Positions 48,218 through 59,967 of a DNA stretch of 64,000 bases are shown one piece after another. The DNA comes from Artocarpus heterophyllus. Lineage: Eukaryota; Streptophyta; Magnoliopsida; Rosales; Moraceae. The DNA is taken from positions 10,937,770 to 11,001,769 of the forward strand of contig CM046333.1 of the NCBI GenBank assembly GCA_025403435.1, in the 5' to 3' direction. Positions within the stretch are counted from its first letter, which is position 1. Each line of letters begins with the position of its first letter. A program made the translations under genes and the position numbers. The notes under the pieces were generated by a model. That model did no database searches, was not told the DNA's origin, and worked only from the letters and a program-made list of their open reading frames with translations.

Positions 48218-49525
48218 TCACAATTCAACAGAGCCTTTTCTTTTCATCAATTCATGCACAAACCTTGAGATACAGACCCAAGAAGCTTCTGGAATTTTGT
48301 GGCTAAAATGAATCATCAAAGCTGAAACTATGTCTAGTGCAAACGCATGAACCTCGCGTCTAACAGCCAAGTGCAGAAACATTGCTGTCCAGTCTTCTGG
48401 GGCCAACTTTACGGCTTCGCGGAGTCGCTGGAACCCATTGACAACCCTCCTCACCATGTCATGTTCCTAGACAATACAAACATCAACATAAGTAACTTCA
48501 TCATTGTCTATACAACAACTCCTGAACTTGTCGCTCGTTTTATTTTCCACATTTGAACAACTATTGTACGCAATTCTAGGCTTCAGACTCTTTTTGGGGT
48601 TTATATAGTAAACCTCGGATTCTCTTTGTTTAGGCCAGTCATTTTACGTGCAACCAATGACTTCATCATCAAGAAAAGCGTCAGCAGCCCCAATTACATC
48701 TCGTACAAGGAAAACACGCACACTCTGACCCTTTTCAGATAGAATGAAGTGCAAAAGGTCTTCAGTGGCAGAAACAACAGAGTGCATGTCAAAATATTTC
48801 CATCCAAAAGGATTTTGCTTATTCTCCTCTAAATTAGGGGGCTCCTCAGCAGATTCAGAAGCTTGTTCGGATATCGCTGCTATCTAAAACAAGATTTGAT
48901 TTGGTGATACAACTAATCAACGTCAAGATACGTATATCTTCTAAGCAATAAGCAGGATTTGGAAACTCCAAATAGGCAATAACTACGTAGCATTAAGGGA
49001 GGGGGAACCTACAAGGCGCTCTAGCCGATTCCATCTTATGGATCCGTTGTTGCGGATAAGAAGCTCCCTCAAAAAAATTCTCCTCATATCAGGATTAGGG
49101 TCTGCTAGAAGTCTTCCAATCACACAAGGATGTGCTCTCTCAACGACTTTAAAATCAGGATCCAGAATTTTCGCAGTGCCTTCTGGTGATCCCTGTGCTC
49201 TTATTACAAGGGCATAGTCGGGAGGAAGAGGTTGAATTCATGCATGACGTCGTACAACTGGTTCATGATTCCCTGAAATCCAATGCAGCAATCATCGCAA
49301 CAGATAAAATGAAAGCAACAAATATGAGTTCATGTCCAGCAACATGATTCTAATTTCCACATGAAGGCACAAAACCTGGAAATCTTTAGAATGTCTAGTC
49401 CCCTCACTGAATGACGCTTGCAACACGACCGAAACTGATTGTATATCAACCCCTTCAGGAATAAATCCCAAAGAAAGAAAGTCATTTGCCAAACCCAGTG
49501 AGTCACGATTAACAAAGTGCACAAG
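48218..49525 (-). pseudogene. 3' fragment of an ABC1 (UbiB/COQ8-like) kinase gene, frameshifted
   Basis: Four minus-strand exons: 49525-49376 (LVHFVNRDSLGLANDF, GFIPEGVDIQ), 49272-49009 (GIMNQLYDVMHEFN, then in a shifted frame DYALVIRAQGS, VIGRLLADPNPDMRR, GSIRWNRLERL), 48879-48648 (AAISEQASESAEE, FDMHSVVSATEDLLHFI) and 48466-48218 (VVNGFQRLREAVKLAPEDW, ending KRKGSVEL). The order and text match the C-terminal part of plastid ABC1K proteins as I recall them. A net one-base loss near 49225 puts a stop soon after. The third exon's only visible donor does not fit the phase of the fourth. No exon for the ATP-binding and catalytic part lies upstream. This is a truncated pseudogene or, less likely, a sequencing error in a larger gene whose 5' part has moved. 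Confidence 0.8.
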
Positions 49526-52237
49526 CTGAAAGAAGTAGAAACTTGTCAACAATCAGGCAGGCCACTACGTTTGGCATCAGCATAGACCAAAAAATAAAAA
49601 ATAAAAAAAGCACACAAAAAGGCAAAAAAAATAAAATGGCAAGTATTTAAGTGGAAAATCCACACAAAGTTATATAGTGCCATCCCTTTTCTACTGCTGT
49701 GACATGAATGAGCACTACACGTGTAATTAAACAAGAAACAAGACCATCATAGAGAATTGTTTTACCATTTTGATAAGTAGATAATGACTTTCCAAACATG
49801 ACAAGTAGATAATGACTTTCAGGTATATTTAAGACAGAAGATCATTAGCATATGCATCTCGCAGAGGAGATACTTCAGCAACTGGTCAATAGCATCCATA
49901 TTGATGAGAACAAACTATGACATGGTTTTAGCATCCACTAAGAGGCCAAACTTCAATGAGATGCATACTGGGAATCCTAACAAATAAAATACACTGTTAC
50001 AAGACCGTCCGAAGACGACGCCGAACTCCGGCCCCATGACCATCAAAAGAGAGGCTGCGGACTTAAACAAAAGAATAAAAGGAGAAACCCCAGCAAGGGA
50101 AAAAAGTCCATAGCAATTTCAAATTAGCTTTTTAATTTTTCCTTCTAGCAGAGTTAGGTATGGCCTTATCACTAAGTTATATTTGTAATCGCACTTAAAA
50201 TACTTTTTACCTTTGCTATATAATACAAACAAAAATATCTTGTATTACTTTTTTCTCCAATTCTTGATGCAATTAACATACTATAACATTATGTTACGAT
50301 GAAAAGCTTTGTATTTAATTAAAAAATAATTACAAAATGACAATATCATAATGATTACTTGAAAATTTAAATTCATCGACTAATTGAAATATGTTATATT
50401 TGGCGTCAAATTTAGCACTTAATATAATGTATGTTAAAATTTAGCAACAAAGATACTATCGCATTAGAGAGTTGTTCTACTCAAATATTAATATTTAACA
50501 TTGTGTTATAAAAGCTCTTAGATGTCAATGTAATGAACAATTAATGGTTGCAACAAAACAGTAAAAACAATGATTCATCAAAATACATAGTTGATGTTTT
50601 CAATACATGGCACACACACATATATATTTGCCTTTAATAATAGCAAGTCTAGCAATATTTTTTGAGACCTTTATTTCCTACACTTACACATCAACAAGTA
50701 TGGATTCTACACATCTACAACACCAAAATACCCTTAGCAAAGCCCTAGTTTTCTTTTATTTCCTCCCTCTCTTTCCTTCTCAGCCCTCTTTCTCTTCCAT
50801 TTTTCTCCTTTTTTTGGTATGTTTACCTTTTCTTTTGATCTCTCATTGCCGCGACGTGACAAATGGATTGGGCTTGCACGACGTAGTGATTGTTGGGCTC
50901 GTGTCATGCAGGCAGTGACATGGGGGTTAGGCTTGGTTGATGGAACGGTGGCTGATGGTGGAATGTCGGGTGCCAGCCATGGAAGACAGTGGTGACGTTT
51001 GCAAATAAGACGATTTGTTGTTCAATTACACACTTTTTATTGCCCTCAAATATATTCAACATCTTTAGGAAAGAAAAGTTATATGCATTACAATTATTTA
51101 GCTATATGGATGTAAATTGAAGCCAAACTTGTCCAAAATATAGCGGAATGAATGTTAATTTTCTCGATAATATTTAAGAATTTCTTTCTTTTTTATGTTT
51201 ACAATCAATCACTTTGTTGTTGTTAACCATCATAATTAACTTTTATACAAGGTCATTTTAATATTTTATTTGGACAAAAAATTGACAAGTTATACTCCAA
51301 AAAAATCGGAGCCTACCCTAAAAAAAGATAGCTTTAGGAGATATTTTTATAAACAAAAAGGCTATTGAGACCTAAGGCCTAAAAAAGTCTTAAAAAACTA
51401 ATATTTCTCATGACATCTAACAACAAAAAAAGAAACGGAGACAAATTTAGCGTTTATGAACATGAATGTCCAAATTCATAAAATAAGATCTAAAAATTAG
51501 AGGTTTAGTGGTTTAGGTGTCAAAATAATTAATATAAGGACAAAAACTGTCAACATATTAGAATTTGGAGACTTCTGTGTTCAAATTCTTCACATTGGTC
51601 GTAAGTTATAAAAAATACAATTTTGAAGACCTATAGTGCAAACATCCCAAAGAATAAGGGGTTGCCTGTTTGGTATTCTCTTTATACTCAATAAATTCAA
51701 ATTTAGATTTTAGCATTAAGAATTTTTTAGATACTGTGTTTGTTTTCTTCAAAATTTGAATCTTTTGAGTATCAAAAATCTAAGTTTTTAGAGTTCTGAC
51801 TTTCCTAAACTTTTGATATTCAGATATTTTTGGTACAATAAAAACTAAAATTTTACTCTTATATTTAATGAAAAAAGTTCATAACTTATTAATTTGATAT
51901 CCAATTAAGATGTTTTTTTTATTATGTTTTCAGTGAAACGATGAATAAATTAAGATACATATTGCATATTTTTTGAAATCATTAATATAAAAATTTTATT
52001 AGATTTATTAATAAATCAAAATTTATTTTCACTATCTCTCAAAATATAAATTTTAATTTAATTTTATATTTATATTAAAATTTAAATATACATTCCAATG
52101 TCAATTTAAATTATAATTTAAATCATTAATTTAAATTATAATTTAAATAGTGAAATTAAAAATCGTGATTTAGCAGGACTTATCTGACGCGCACGATTTC
52201 CAGTTTCTACAAGAAATCTCTCTTTTGATTTCCAAAA
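49526..52237. other. Intergenic, no gene seen
   Basis: AT-rich. I looked for upstream kinase exons of the ABC1 fragment on the minus strand to 50100 and saw none. The 103-aa ORF at 50607-50918 is hydrophobic, low complexity and unconvincing. A short duplicated phrase AAGTAGATAATGACTTTC is at 49783 and 49803. Confidence 0.45.
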
Positions 52238-52481
52238 ATGGCGAATCAGCAGCTCTCACCGGCCCGGCCATGGATACTCGAAGCGGTTCCTCTGATAGTG
52301 GTCTTCCTAATAGCGGCTCACGTGTTCGCTTTGGTACTACCGAAATCTCTTTGCTAATTTCTTCAGCATGTTTGCTTCCACTATGAGCTGATCTCTGATT
52401 TTGTCACCGTTATTGTTTCAGGTGTATTGGATATACAGATTGGCCACTGAGAAACAGCCACAGAGGAGAAAAGCACACTGA
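52238..52481 (+). CDS. Small single-pass membrane protein (51 aa), two exons
   Basis: Exon 52238-52333 and exon 52422-52481 join in phase 0 across an 88-bp intron (GTACTACC...TTGTTTCAG). The start has a good context (AAAAATGGCG). The protein has a short hydrophilic N-terminus with SPARPWILEAVP, one membrane span at about residues 15-37, and a positively charged tail with ATEKQPQRRKAH, so the C-terminus probably faces the cytosol. Codon use is GC-richer than the surroundings and the splice borders are clean, which supports a real gene. I do not recognise a named family; it looks like a conserved plant microprotein. It is too short for usual ORF scans. Confidence 0.7.
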
Positions 52482-55400
52482 TGAACCCCATGACTTGCAG
52501 GAGCAAATTGGGGAGGTTGGTGGAAACCCTAATTTGTTGATCTGCTTAGACATTATATTAAAGCACATTGGAAATTAGCAAGGAGATTAAACAGATTCAT
52601 TTGAGTGCTGGCTAAATCTTTATGTGTATTCTCTTTTTTTTTGTTCTTCTATTTTTGGGTTTTATTTTTATGATTTTCTCTGTATAATTAGACATAAAGG
52701 TACAAATGGAGCGGTTCCGTTGGTGTTTTGTAATTCATGTAACTAATTTAGTTGTTTTGGTTTATCTGAAAAGACAAGGAAAAGGAATGGGACATTTTTC
52801 TTGTGAGTTTGGGCCCTTAGACAGTAGATATTCATTTTATGCTTCTGCATTTACCACACTTGGCTTCTTATTGGTGAGAATTTTAGGAAAAAGAACTTCA
52901 AGAGTTGGGCTAAGCATCATTTACCTTTTAAAAAGGATAAATGATTTATTCATGTTGATGTCTAATTTCTTTTTTCATTAAATGCAGTTAAAGTGTTACA
53001 GAGTGCTGGATTGACATTGTTAATAATGGTATGTGCTTCGCCCTTGTCAAATATATTGGACAACAAAGATTTAGCTTCCGAGTTATTGTTGAGAGTCTTG
53101 GGGTTTTTGTCATATAGTCATTATCCATATAGCATGCCTGGGAATTATGTGTTCTATTAACTATTTGTGATTGTTGTTCGGCTAATCAAATTTGAGAAAT
53201 TTTTGTAAATGTTGCTTTTGCATGATATCTGTGGTACTTTGGAGATTTAAACCCCGTTTAGTTGAATTTTCAAAGATCCCTCTTACATGTCTTCTGCAAA
53301 ACTATAATATATTCTATTTCTTCTTTCCCTTTTCTTTATTTGCGATTGTTATTTGTTAGAAACCAGTGTTGATTATGTTGTCTATTTTTGGTTTCCTAGG
53401 CCAGAATGCTTCACTGCATGTAACTATGTCCGTGAATATGTATGTCCTAGATGTTATTATTTAAATGACAAAATCTGCATTTATATTTCTATCAGAAGTT
53501 TTAAAATTTGTAGGGACACAGGGGCAAATAGCGTTAGAATTCTGTAATAGGTCACCTGTATGTACTTGATGTTCAATACATGCATAAGAAGTTCTAGAAC
53601 TTATAGGAAACAGAAAGATGTTATTTGTGAAAACTTGTGGCAAGACTAATAAATATAATTAGTAGGTTTATGCCCAATATTAAATTTTGAGACTAATTGA
53701 TTCATGCCTTTATTACAAGTGGAAGAGGAAGCATCTAGCTGATACTCATTCTGGGAGTGTGTTTGCCTTAATTATTGGCCTGATTTGGTCGACAGCACTT
53801 CACTTTGTCATGTCAAGGTGAAGGGAGTTGTTGGAAATGTATTCTTTTATAAGTACAAGAATGAATTGGATAGATCATAGGGCGCTAGGGTGAGTTTTCA
53901 CTGTCATGTGGAAAATTATCTTACCTCAAAGCAAGAAAGCTCTTTGATATGATTATGCTTTGTTGTCATTGATGCAAGTTTAAATCTTTAGGGAAGCACC
54001 TCCCTTATCAAGACTAGGCTAAAAGGGATTACTATTCATGTTTTCAAATTAGCATCCTTGTCACATTTAGTTTAAGAACCTCATATGACTTTGTTTATGC
54101 TATGAGGTGCAAGAAGGGAATTAAGCTGGATTTGGGGGTTGCAAATGTAATTTCAGGAGCCTAGCTTGCTGAGGGGGTTATTCAATTTGGGAAGTTTGTT
54201 GGAGTGGGGGAATTTAAGGGGTGGTACTACAATTGGGTCTTTTGTCTGTTGCTTGGGTTTGGCATTTTGCCTGGGAGGTTTGGGGTCCTGGAAACTCCAT
54301 TATTTTCCTTTATTTTGCCCTTCTTACTGATGTATCATTTATTCTCCTTCCTCCCTAATACCTGAGAGAGCAGATTGTTCATAAATAACAGAAGCCAGAC
54401 CTAATTTTCTGGTTAAATTCGTTAAAAAACTTAGGTACCTAACAATTTAGTTTAGGAGATATTGTTAGTTGCGAAAGTAGAGATTGATTGTGATAAACCC
54501 CCATAAGGTTCACACACTAAGTGCGCCAACCATGTGAGTTGGTTGTTAGTTAGATCAGGAGGGTTATTTTAGGGAAAAAATGATGGCATGGGGATTTGTG
54601 TTTTCTATTTGAATAAGGGAAAGTTTGTTACGTGTGGAGAAAAAAAGGTGGGAGTTAGGGATTGGTTGTAATTAGACGATAAGTGTGATTGGGATTTGGG
54701 AAGAGTTAGTCTCCTGAGCCTATTGAATGCTCAATACCATCTGTTGTCTTGCTTTGTGTTGCTTCTTTTTTGATCGAGTTCACCAATATCAGTATAGTCA
54801 TTACTCTTCTTCTTCTGGTCTTATCAGATCGCTGGGTTTTATAGTCTTGATTATTTCATTGTTGAAAATAGGGCGATTGATTATATTAGGTCTTAGAAGT
54901 TTTAATTTATTAATATTGACCAGTTGTTTTATTGATCTGTGTTACTTCTAAAATTAATGGATGCAGAGTAGTAATCTAATAGTGTAAAGAGGGCGGGTTG
55001 CGATTTTAATTATGCTTGATGTATGGAGGAGGGTGCATGTAAATGAGAGTTTCCTCCAATCTCGTCTACTCCGTGGGATAAGGGGTTTGTAATCTACCCC
55101 ACTTAAGGTACACTTTTGAAAAAAAAAAAAAAAAAAAGAACTTTCGTAGCAAATTTATGGAAATTTGCAAATCTTGATATGGGTCTAGAAATTTATTCTG
55201 ATTTCAAAAGCTGAAAATTGTTTGTATGCTGCGGGCCTGTTACACATTAAGGGGACGAAACTATTTTTTTCTAGCCAATAAAAATTCTTTTGTTTAATAT
55301 TTTTCCTTTTCATAACATAACCAGTTAAGAGCTTTTAGAAATTGTGATTCTGTATTGCTTCATAGCAATTCTGTGAATGCAGAGTTAAGCTGCATACGGA

Positions 55401-55652
55401 TTTAAGGTCAGCCATCGATCTTGAGCTGTATTTTTGTCTGAACTAACATGAGGCTTTTTAGCAAGGAAGCTGTAGCCCTCTACCATTATTAACAGTAACC
55501 TAGACAAAGACATAACTGCAAGTTTTGAATCCGACAATTATCTTCTTTTGTCATTCTTGGCTATGTTTTCTTTATACTTTAAAGAGAAACCCCTCCATCA
55601 ATTGATTAACGGAGGGTCCTTTTCCAACTGGCTTGTGGGGCACTAATGAAAG
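52482..55652. other. 3' flank of the small membrane protein gene, then intergenic
   Basis: No other exon found. A poly-A run at 55120-55138 follows TTAAGGTACACTTTTG and may mark the tail of an old retroposed sequence starting near 55015. Confidence 0.45.
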
Positions 55653-55765
55653 GGTGTTTGGTAAAATCAGTTCTAACTAGAACTTTTAATTGCTACCGTA
55701 TAACGTTCTTACATGCTAAAGTTTTTGGTTAAAAAGTTTTAGTTCTAACCACGCTTCCCAAACAC
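55653..55765. mobile_element. Short GTGTTTGG-family MITE with long inverted ends
   Basis: The left end GTGTTTGGTAAAATCAGTTC and the inverted right end GTGTTTGGGAAGCGTGGTTA both run on into TAGAACT-like text. Total about 113 bp, no ORF. Confidence 0.7.
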
Positions 55766-56721
55766 TTTATAAGTTAATAACTTGGCATAGAAATAATATA
55801 GTTAGCATTTCAAGGTGAAAAATGCTTATTTGCCGCATTGGATATCAGTTTGAGTTTAGGTGCAATTATTTTTGTGAAGGAACTAGTCTAAGCTATTAAA
55901 TCCATTGTGTTGTGGCCCTAAGAGGATCTCTATTGCAGCGTCAAATTTATGAACTAATGCCAACCTTTACATTTGGATGGAAAACGAATCATCAGTACAA
56001 TTATTTACAGTTCTTTCTAACTTTGGCATATGTTATGTTTGGTGTTATTTTTGAAGGTGTCAGATTTTGTACTTTGACATATCTTAAATTTAGGTCTTCT
56101 ATTTTTTTTTTTTTTTTTTTTGCCTTTATTGTGCTCTAGTGTCAAAATTGGCTTTTCATCGTTAGTGATTGAGGTGTTTCATTTAATAATAACAACATCA
56201 TGACTTCCAAATTATTTACAAATTAAAACTTTCATTTTTGCAAGTCCTAAAAGCTTAAAATCTATGACAAAAATAGGAATAACATTTGAATTAATATTAT
56301 ATATTAGAGTATAAAATACATTAACGTATTTGTGTCAAATATAACATTGAAGATCACATTTGTATTTATATTTGGAGATGGTGTAAAACGGTAACGTTAG
56401 TTATGAAAATTGTGTTATTGGCCAATTAATGGTGAACATTAAAAGGATTCACAAGTTCTTTCTTGTCATTCTTTAGCTTCTTAAAAAGTTTACGGTGGTA
56501 ATTACTGTTCATGATAATGGGCGTTTTACACAGTTAAAACACTAGCAAAAGCTGTACAGGTGTGTTATTCCCTTCTTTATTCTCTCACACCTTTAAATTT
56601 ATTAAAGAGTATTTGAGAAGGTGATTGAAATTAATAAGTTAAAATTAAAATATTATACTTTTATAATGTAGCATATTTTTTTTTATATATATTATAGCAT
56701 GTATAAGTTTTATGCTATTAT
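55766..56721. other. Intergenic, no gene seen
   Basis: AT-rich, with a poly-T run at 56102-56120. No coding exon recognised. Confidence 0.4.
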
Positions 56722-56884
56722 AGTCTGTTTGATAAAAATAGTTATAATAAACTTTTTAATTATGAACAGCGTAAAACTCTCACGTGTTACAGTAAAAACA
56801 AATAAAATTGTTATAGTGTAAGGCTCTTATATGCTACAATAAAAATAGTTATAACTAATAGTTTTAACTATCATATCAAATATC
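56722..56884. mobile_element. GTGTTTGG-family MITE copy (diverged)
   Basis: CTGTTTGATAAAAATAG at the left and CTATCATATCAAAT at the right flank two inverted cores (AAAACTCTCACGTGTTACAG and AGGCTCTTATATGCTACAAT). Confidence 0.5.
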
Positions 56885-57531
56885 ATATTAAAATATTTAA
56901 AAAATATAAAAATTTTAACCTATAACAAATATTTATTTTATATTATAAAAGTTAAAACCAACGACGGTCTCAAATCACTTCAAATTTATCTTTTTTACTC
57001 AGCACTGATATGATTTACTTGCTCAGCACTTCAACCGGGCATAAATAAAAGAGAGTCAATTGACATCCGACAAGAGAATATATCGAATCAGCATTTACAC
57101 ATCATAGAGGGTCAATCGTGACAAGCAAATCAACTAATATGCTTTTTCAGTTAAAAGAAAATCAAATAATATGCTTATCAATTGTGTGGCCAATTTTTAA
57201 CATCCCAAGCTGTAACTTTTCCCTTTGTTTTTAAGCAATTCTTTATACGTTTCTTATCCGCTTCGTACAATCATACAATCTTTTTTATGACGGTCAGCGT
57301 CGTCATGAGTTGTTTTTTAACATGATTTATTACATGTACGGACGCTGCCACCGTGACGCAATTATTGCTTGTGGCGGCAAATATAGGTGGGTGCGATGCC
57401 ACGTGACGATGTTTAGACACTTCGGGTGACTCGTGTGCGTCCAAGGACGAGTGCACTACCAAAACTTTCTGTGTCGTTTGCGTGTTTCTTTATATCGTTT
57501 CACCACGTGTCGTTTCTCGATCGTAGAAGAA
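56885..57531. other. Intergenic, possible promoter of the micro-ORF
   Basis: AT-rich to 57260, then more balanced, with several ACGTG cores (CCACGTGACG at 57400 and CACCACGTGTCG at 57500). No recognised gene besides the micro-ORF that follows. Confidence 0.35.
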
Positions 57532-57621
57532 ATGAAAATCAAAGAGCTCGTCAAATTTATCGTCGCCTTCTCCTTTTCGGCGTTTCTATTTTGGTGTGTT
57601 ATCCTTGCATGGTTTTCTTGA
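57532..57621 (+). CDS. Candidate 29-residue membrane micropeptide
   Basis: ATG in a good context (GAAGAAATGAAA) opens a 29-codon ORF: a basic start MKIKELVKF followed by a continuous hydrophobic run ending AWFS. This is what a tail-embedded single-span micropeptide would look like. The local GC content is above background and a G-box lies 40 bases upstream. There is no family match that I know. It could be chance. Confidence 0.25.
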   Translation: MKIKELVKFIVAFSFSAFLFWCVILAWFS

Positions 57622-59058
57622 ACGGGGACTTTTAGTGTAGAATGGCAGGGTATATTGTTTTTCTTTTGATGGTGCAGTGTATATTATGTAGCGGATTTTT
57701 TTTTGTACAAATATAATGACCAAAAAGCAAATACTTATTTATTTTTTTTCCGGTTTTTATTAAAAAAATTATATTTTTCAACACATGTTGTCTTTCGGGA
57801 GTTACTTTGTAGGATTTCGTTATTAAGCTGAAAAAAAAAGAAAAAAGAAAAACGGTGGCTTTTTATTGTAGATAAATAATTAATTTTTTTTTTTTAAAGA
57901 AACAATGAATTAGAAGGGGGACGAAAGCTCTCTCTCATTGATTGTTGTCCTAAATTACAATTTGGTCGTTTGTGTGTATGTGTCTTTTTTTCTCTGCCAA
58001 TGAATTTCCATTTTTGATTTTTTTTTCTTTTTTTATTCTAAGAAAAAGCAAATGACTTTCATGAGATATTTTGTGCTGGAGAAGTTTCTATCTATGTTCT
58101 TCTGGCCCTTTATCCCTTTTTTAAAGAAGAATATCATACCAAAAACGACGCAATTAAACAATATGCTTATGTCGCTAGCATTTTCCTTCCTAGACAAGGA
58201 CCTTGATATTGCTCTTGAGAATAAAAAGTAACCATGGATTCTCAATTAAATTCTATTGGTTATACCTTTTTAGAATTATTCAATTATAGAGATCAACATT
58301 TATTTAAAGCAACTTCTCAAAAACCAATTATGCAATTATAACAGAAGACCAAAAAATAATTCAGTTATGCTCGGTGTTATTTGTTTTTGTTGAGAATAGG
58401 TGTAATTTGTTTGTTTGCCCAAATGTGCAAAATATACGCCTTTTGGAAAGTAATCTGTTTAGGCTAACAAATAATCAAAGGAAATAATTCTTGCCCCACG
58501 ACTTTTTGTGTGTGTATATGAATGCTATATCAAAAAACGGAATGAAATTCATTAAAAATATGAATGCTATATCAAAAAACGGAATGGAATTCATTAAACA
58601 AAGAATGAAATACTATTAGAATCAATATCACATTAATGGTTTTTTTTTTCCTCCAAAAAAAAAGCTAAAGTATCACATTATACTTTGTCACAAGTGATGA
58701 GCATATGTAGGGAATTTCATTAATTGTAGCGACAGCCTTGGACACAGAAACAAGTCAGCATATAAGATATAAAAAAGAAAAGAAAGAAAAAAAAAAAAGC
58801 AAACGCAGAATTTTTGATGTCACCCAAATAATACAGAGATATATAATTAATTAATTAATTATTTAATTAATGGAGAAAATATGAAAGCCAAGCGATGGCT
58901 GGCTGTGGAATAAAGGGCAGTCTGGTCGTTTCCTGCAAACCCAAACGCACCCCTATTTCATCGCTTATATTATCACTCTTTCGCCTCCACTCTCAGGACT
59001 CTTCCCTACTCCGAACGACTTTCTTGAGAGAACAAAAAAAACCCAAAGCAGAGAAACC
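57622..59058. other. Intergenic region upstream of the DUF1336 gene
   Basis: AT-rich until about 58880. A 42-bp direct duplication lies at 58517-58599. The last 150 bases (C-rich, with CACCCCTATTTCATCGCTTA) are the likely promoter and leader of the next gene. Confidence 0.45.
58517..58599. repeat. Direct duplication, two ~42-bp units
   Basis: TATGAATGCTATATCAAAAA followed by ACGGAATG(A/G)AATTCATTAAA appears twice in succession. Confidence 0.85.
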
Positions 59059-59967
59059 ATGTGCCCGACTAAGCAAAAGCACCGGAGCTCCTCCGCTGAC
59101 CGCGGCGGTCAATGCTCAGGATCCGGGGAGTCCACCGCCGGAGACACCGATTGGATAGCGGAGTCTGTCAATGGCGGATCTCTACGCCACGTGGACTTGC
59201 ATAACGGAACCAACGGCTGGGCCTCCCCTCCCGGCGGTCTCTTCTCTCTCCGTGCCAAGAATTACTTCACGAAACGACAAAAATCCCCTGCTGGGGAGAA
59301 TCTTCTCTCCCCCGCCGGCATGGACTGGCTCAAGTCCACCACTAAACTCGACAACGTACTCGCGCGGCCCGACAACCGCGTAGCGTACGCGCTCCGGAAA
59401 TCCCAAGCCCTAGGGAAGTCTCTGAAGAGCTTCATCTTGGCCGTGAATCTCCAGGTCCCCGGGAAGGACCAGCACAGCGCCGTCTTCTACTTCGCAACGG
59501 AGGATCCGATCCCCCCCGGCTCGCTCCTCCACCGGTTCGTCAACGGCGACGACTCCTTCAGGAACCAGCGGTTCAAGATCGTGAACAGAATCGTCAAAGG
59601 GCCGTGGATCGTGAAGAAGGCGGTGGGGAGTCACAGCGCTTGTTTGCTCGGCAAGGCCTTGACGTGCAATTACCACAGAGGCCCGAACTACCTCGAGATC
59701 GACGTCGACATCGGGAGCTCGGCGATCGCGAGCGCGATTCTGCACTTGGCGTTGGGGTACGTGACAAGCGTGACGATCGACATGGGGTTTCTGGTGGAGT
59801 CGCAGGCGGAGGACGAGCTTCCGGAGAGGCTAGTCGGCGCGGTTAGGGTTTGCCAGATGGAAATGTCGTCCGCGACCGTCGTCGACGCTCCCCACTCGCC
59901 GAACGTCGTGCGTGGGTTCGCAAAGGTAAATCATCATAGGTCCGGCGACGACGACGACGACGATTGA
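59059..59967 (+). CDS. EDR2-like DUF1336 domain protein
   Basis: Intronless, 302 aa. The DUF1336/EDR2_C domain covers about residues 52-265 and shows the usual landmarks: NGWASPPGGLFSLRAKNYFT, QKSPAG, NLQVPGKD, HSAVFYFATEDPIPPGSLLH, KGPWIVKKAVG, YLEIDVDIGSSAIAS and ELPERLVGAVR. The N-terminal 50 residues are Ser/Gly-rich and the C-terminus ends in eight near-continuous Asp. Full EDR2 proteins (>700 aa) also carry PH and START domains; this short single-domain class (At5g10750-like, as I recall) lacks them. Function is not established; EDR2 itself restrains defence-linked cell death. The start MCPTK matches family members I remember. High GC coding region within AT-rich DNA. Confidence 0.93.
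   Translation: MCPTKQKHRSSSADRGGQCSGSGESTAGDTDWIAESVNGGSLRHVDLHNGTNGWASPPGGLFSLRAKNYFTKRQKSPAGENLLSPAGMDWLKSTTKLDNVLARPDNRVAYALRKSQALGKSLKSFILAVNLQVPGKDQHSAVFYFATEDPIPPGSLLHRFVNGDDSFRNQRFKIVNRIVKGPWIVKKAVGSHSACLLGKALTCNYHRGPNYLEIDVDIGSSAIASAILHLALGYVTSVTIDMGFLVESQAEDELPERLVGAVRVCQMEMSSATVVDAPHSPNVVRGFAKVNHHRSGDDDDDD

Noticed and set aside
59604..59846. 80-codon ORF in another frame within the DUF1336 gene
   Set aside because: Shadow of the GC-rich coding frame.
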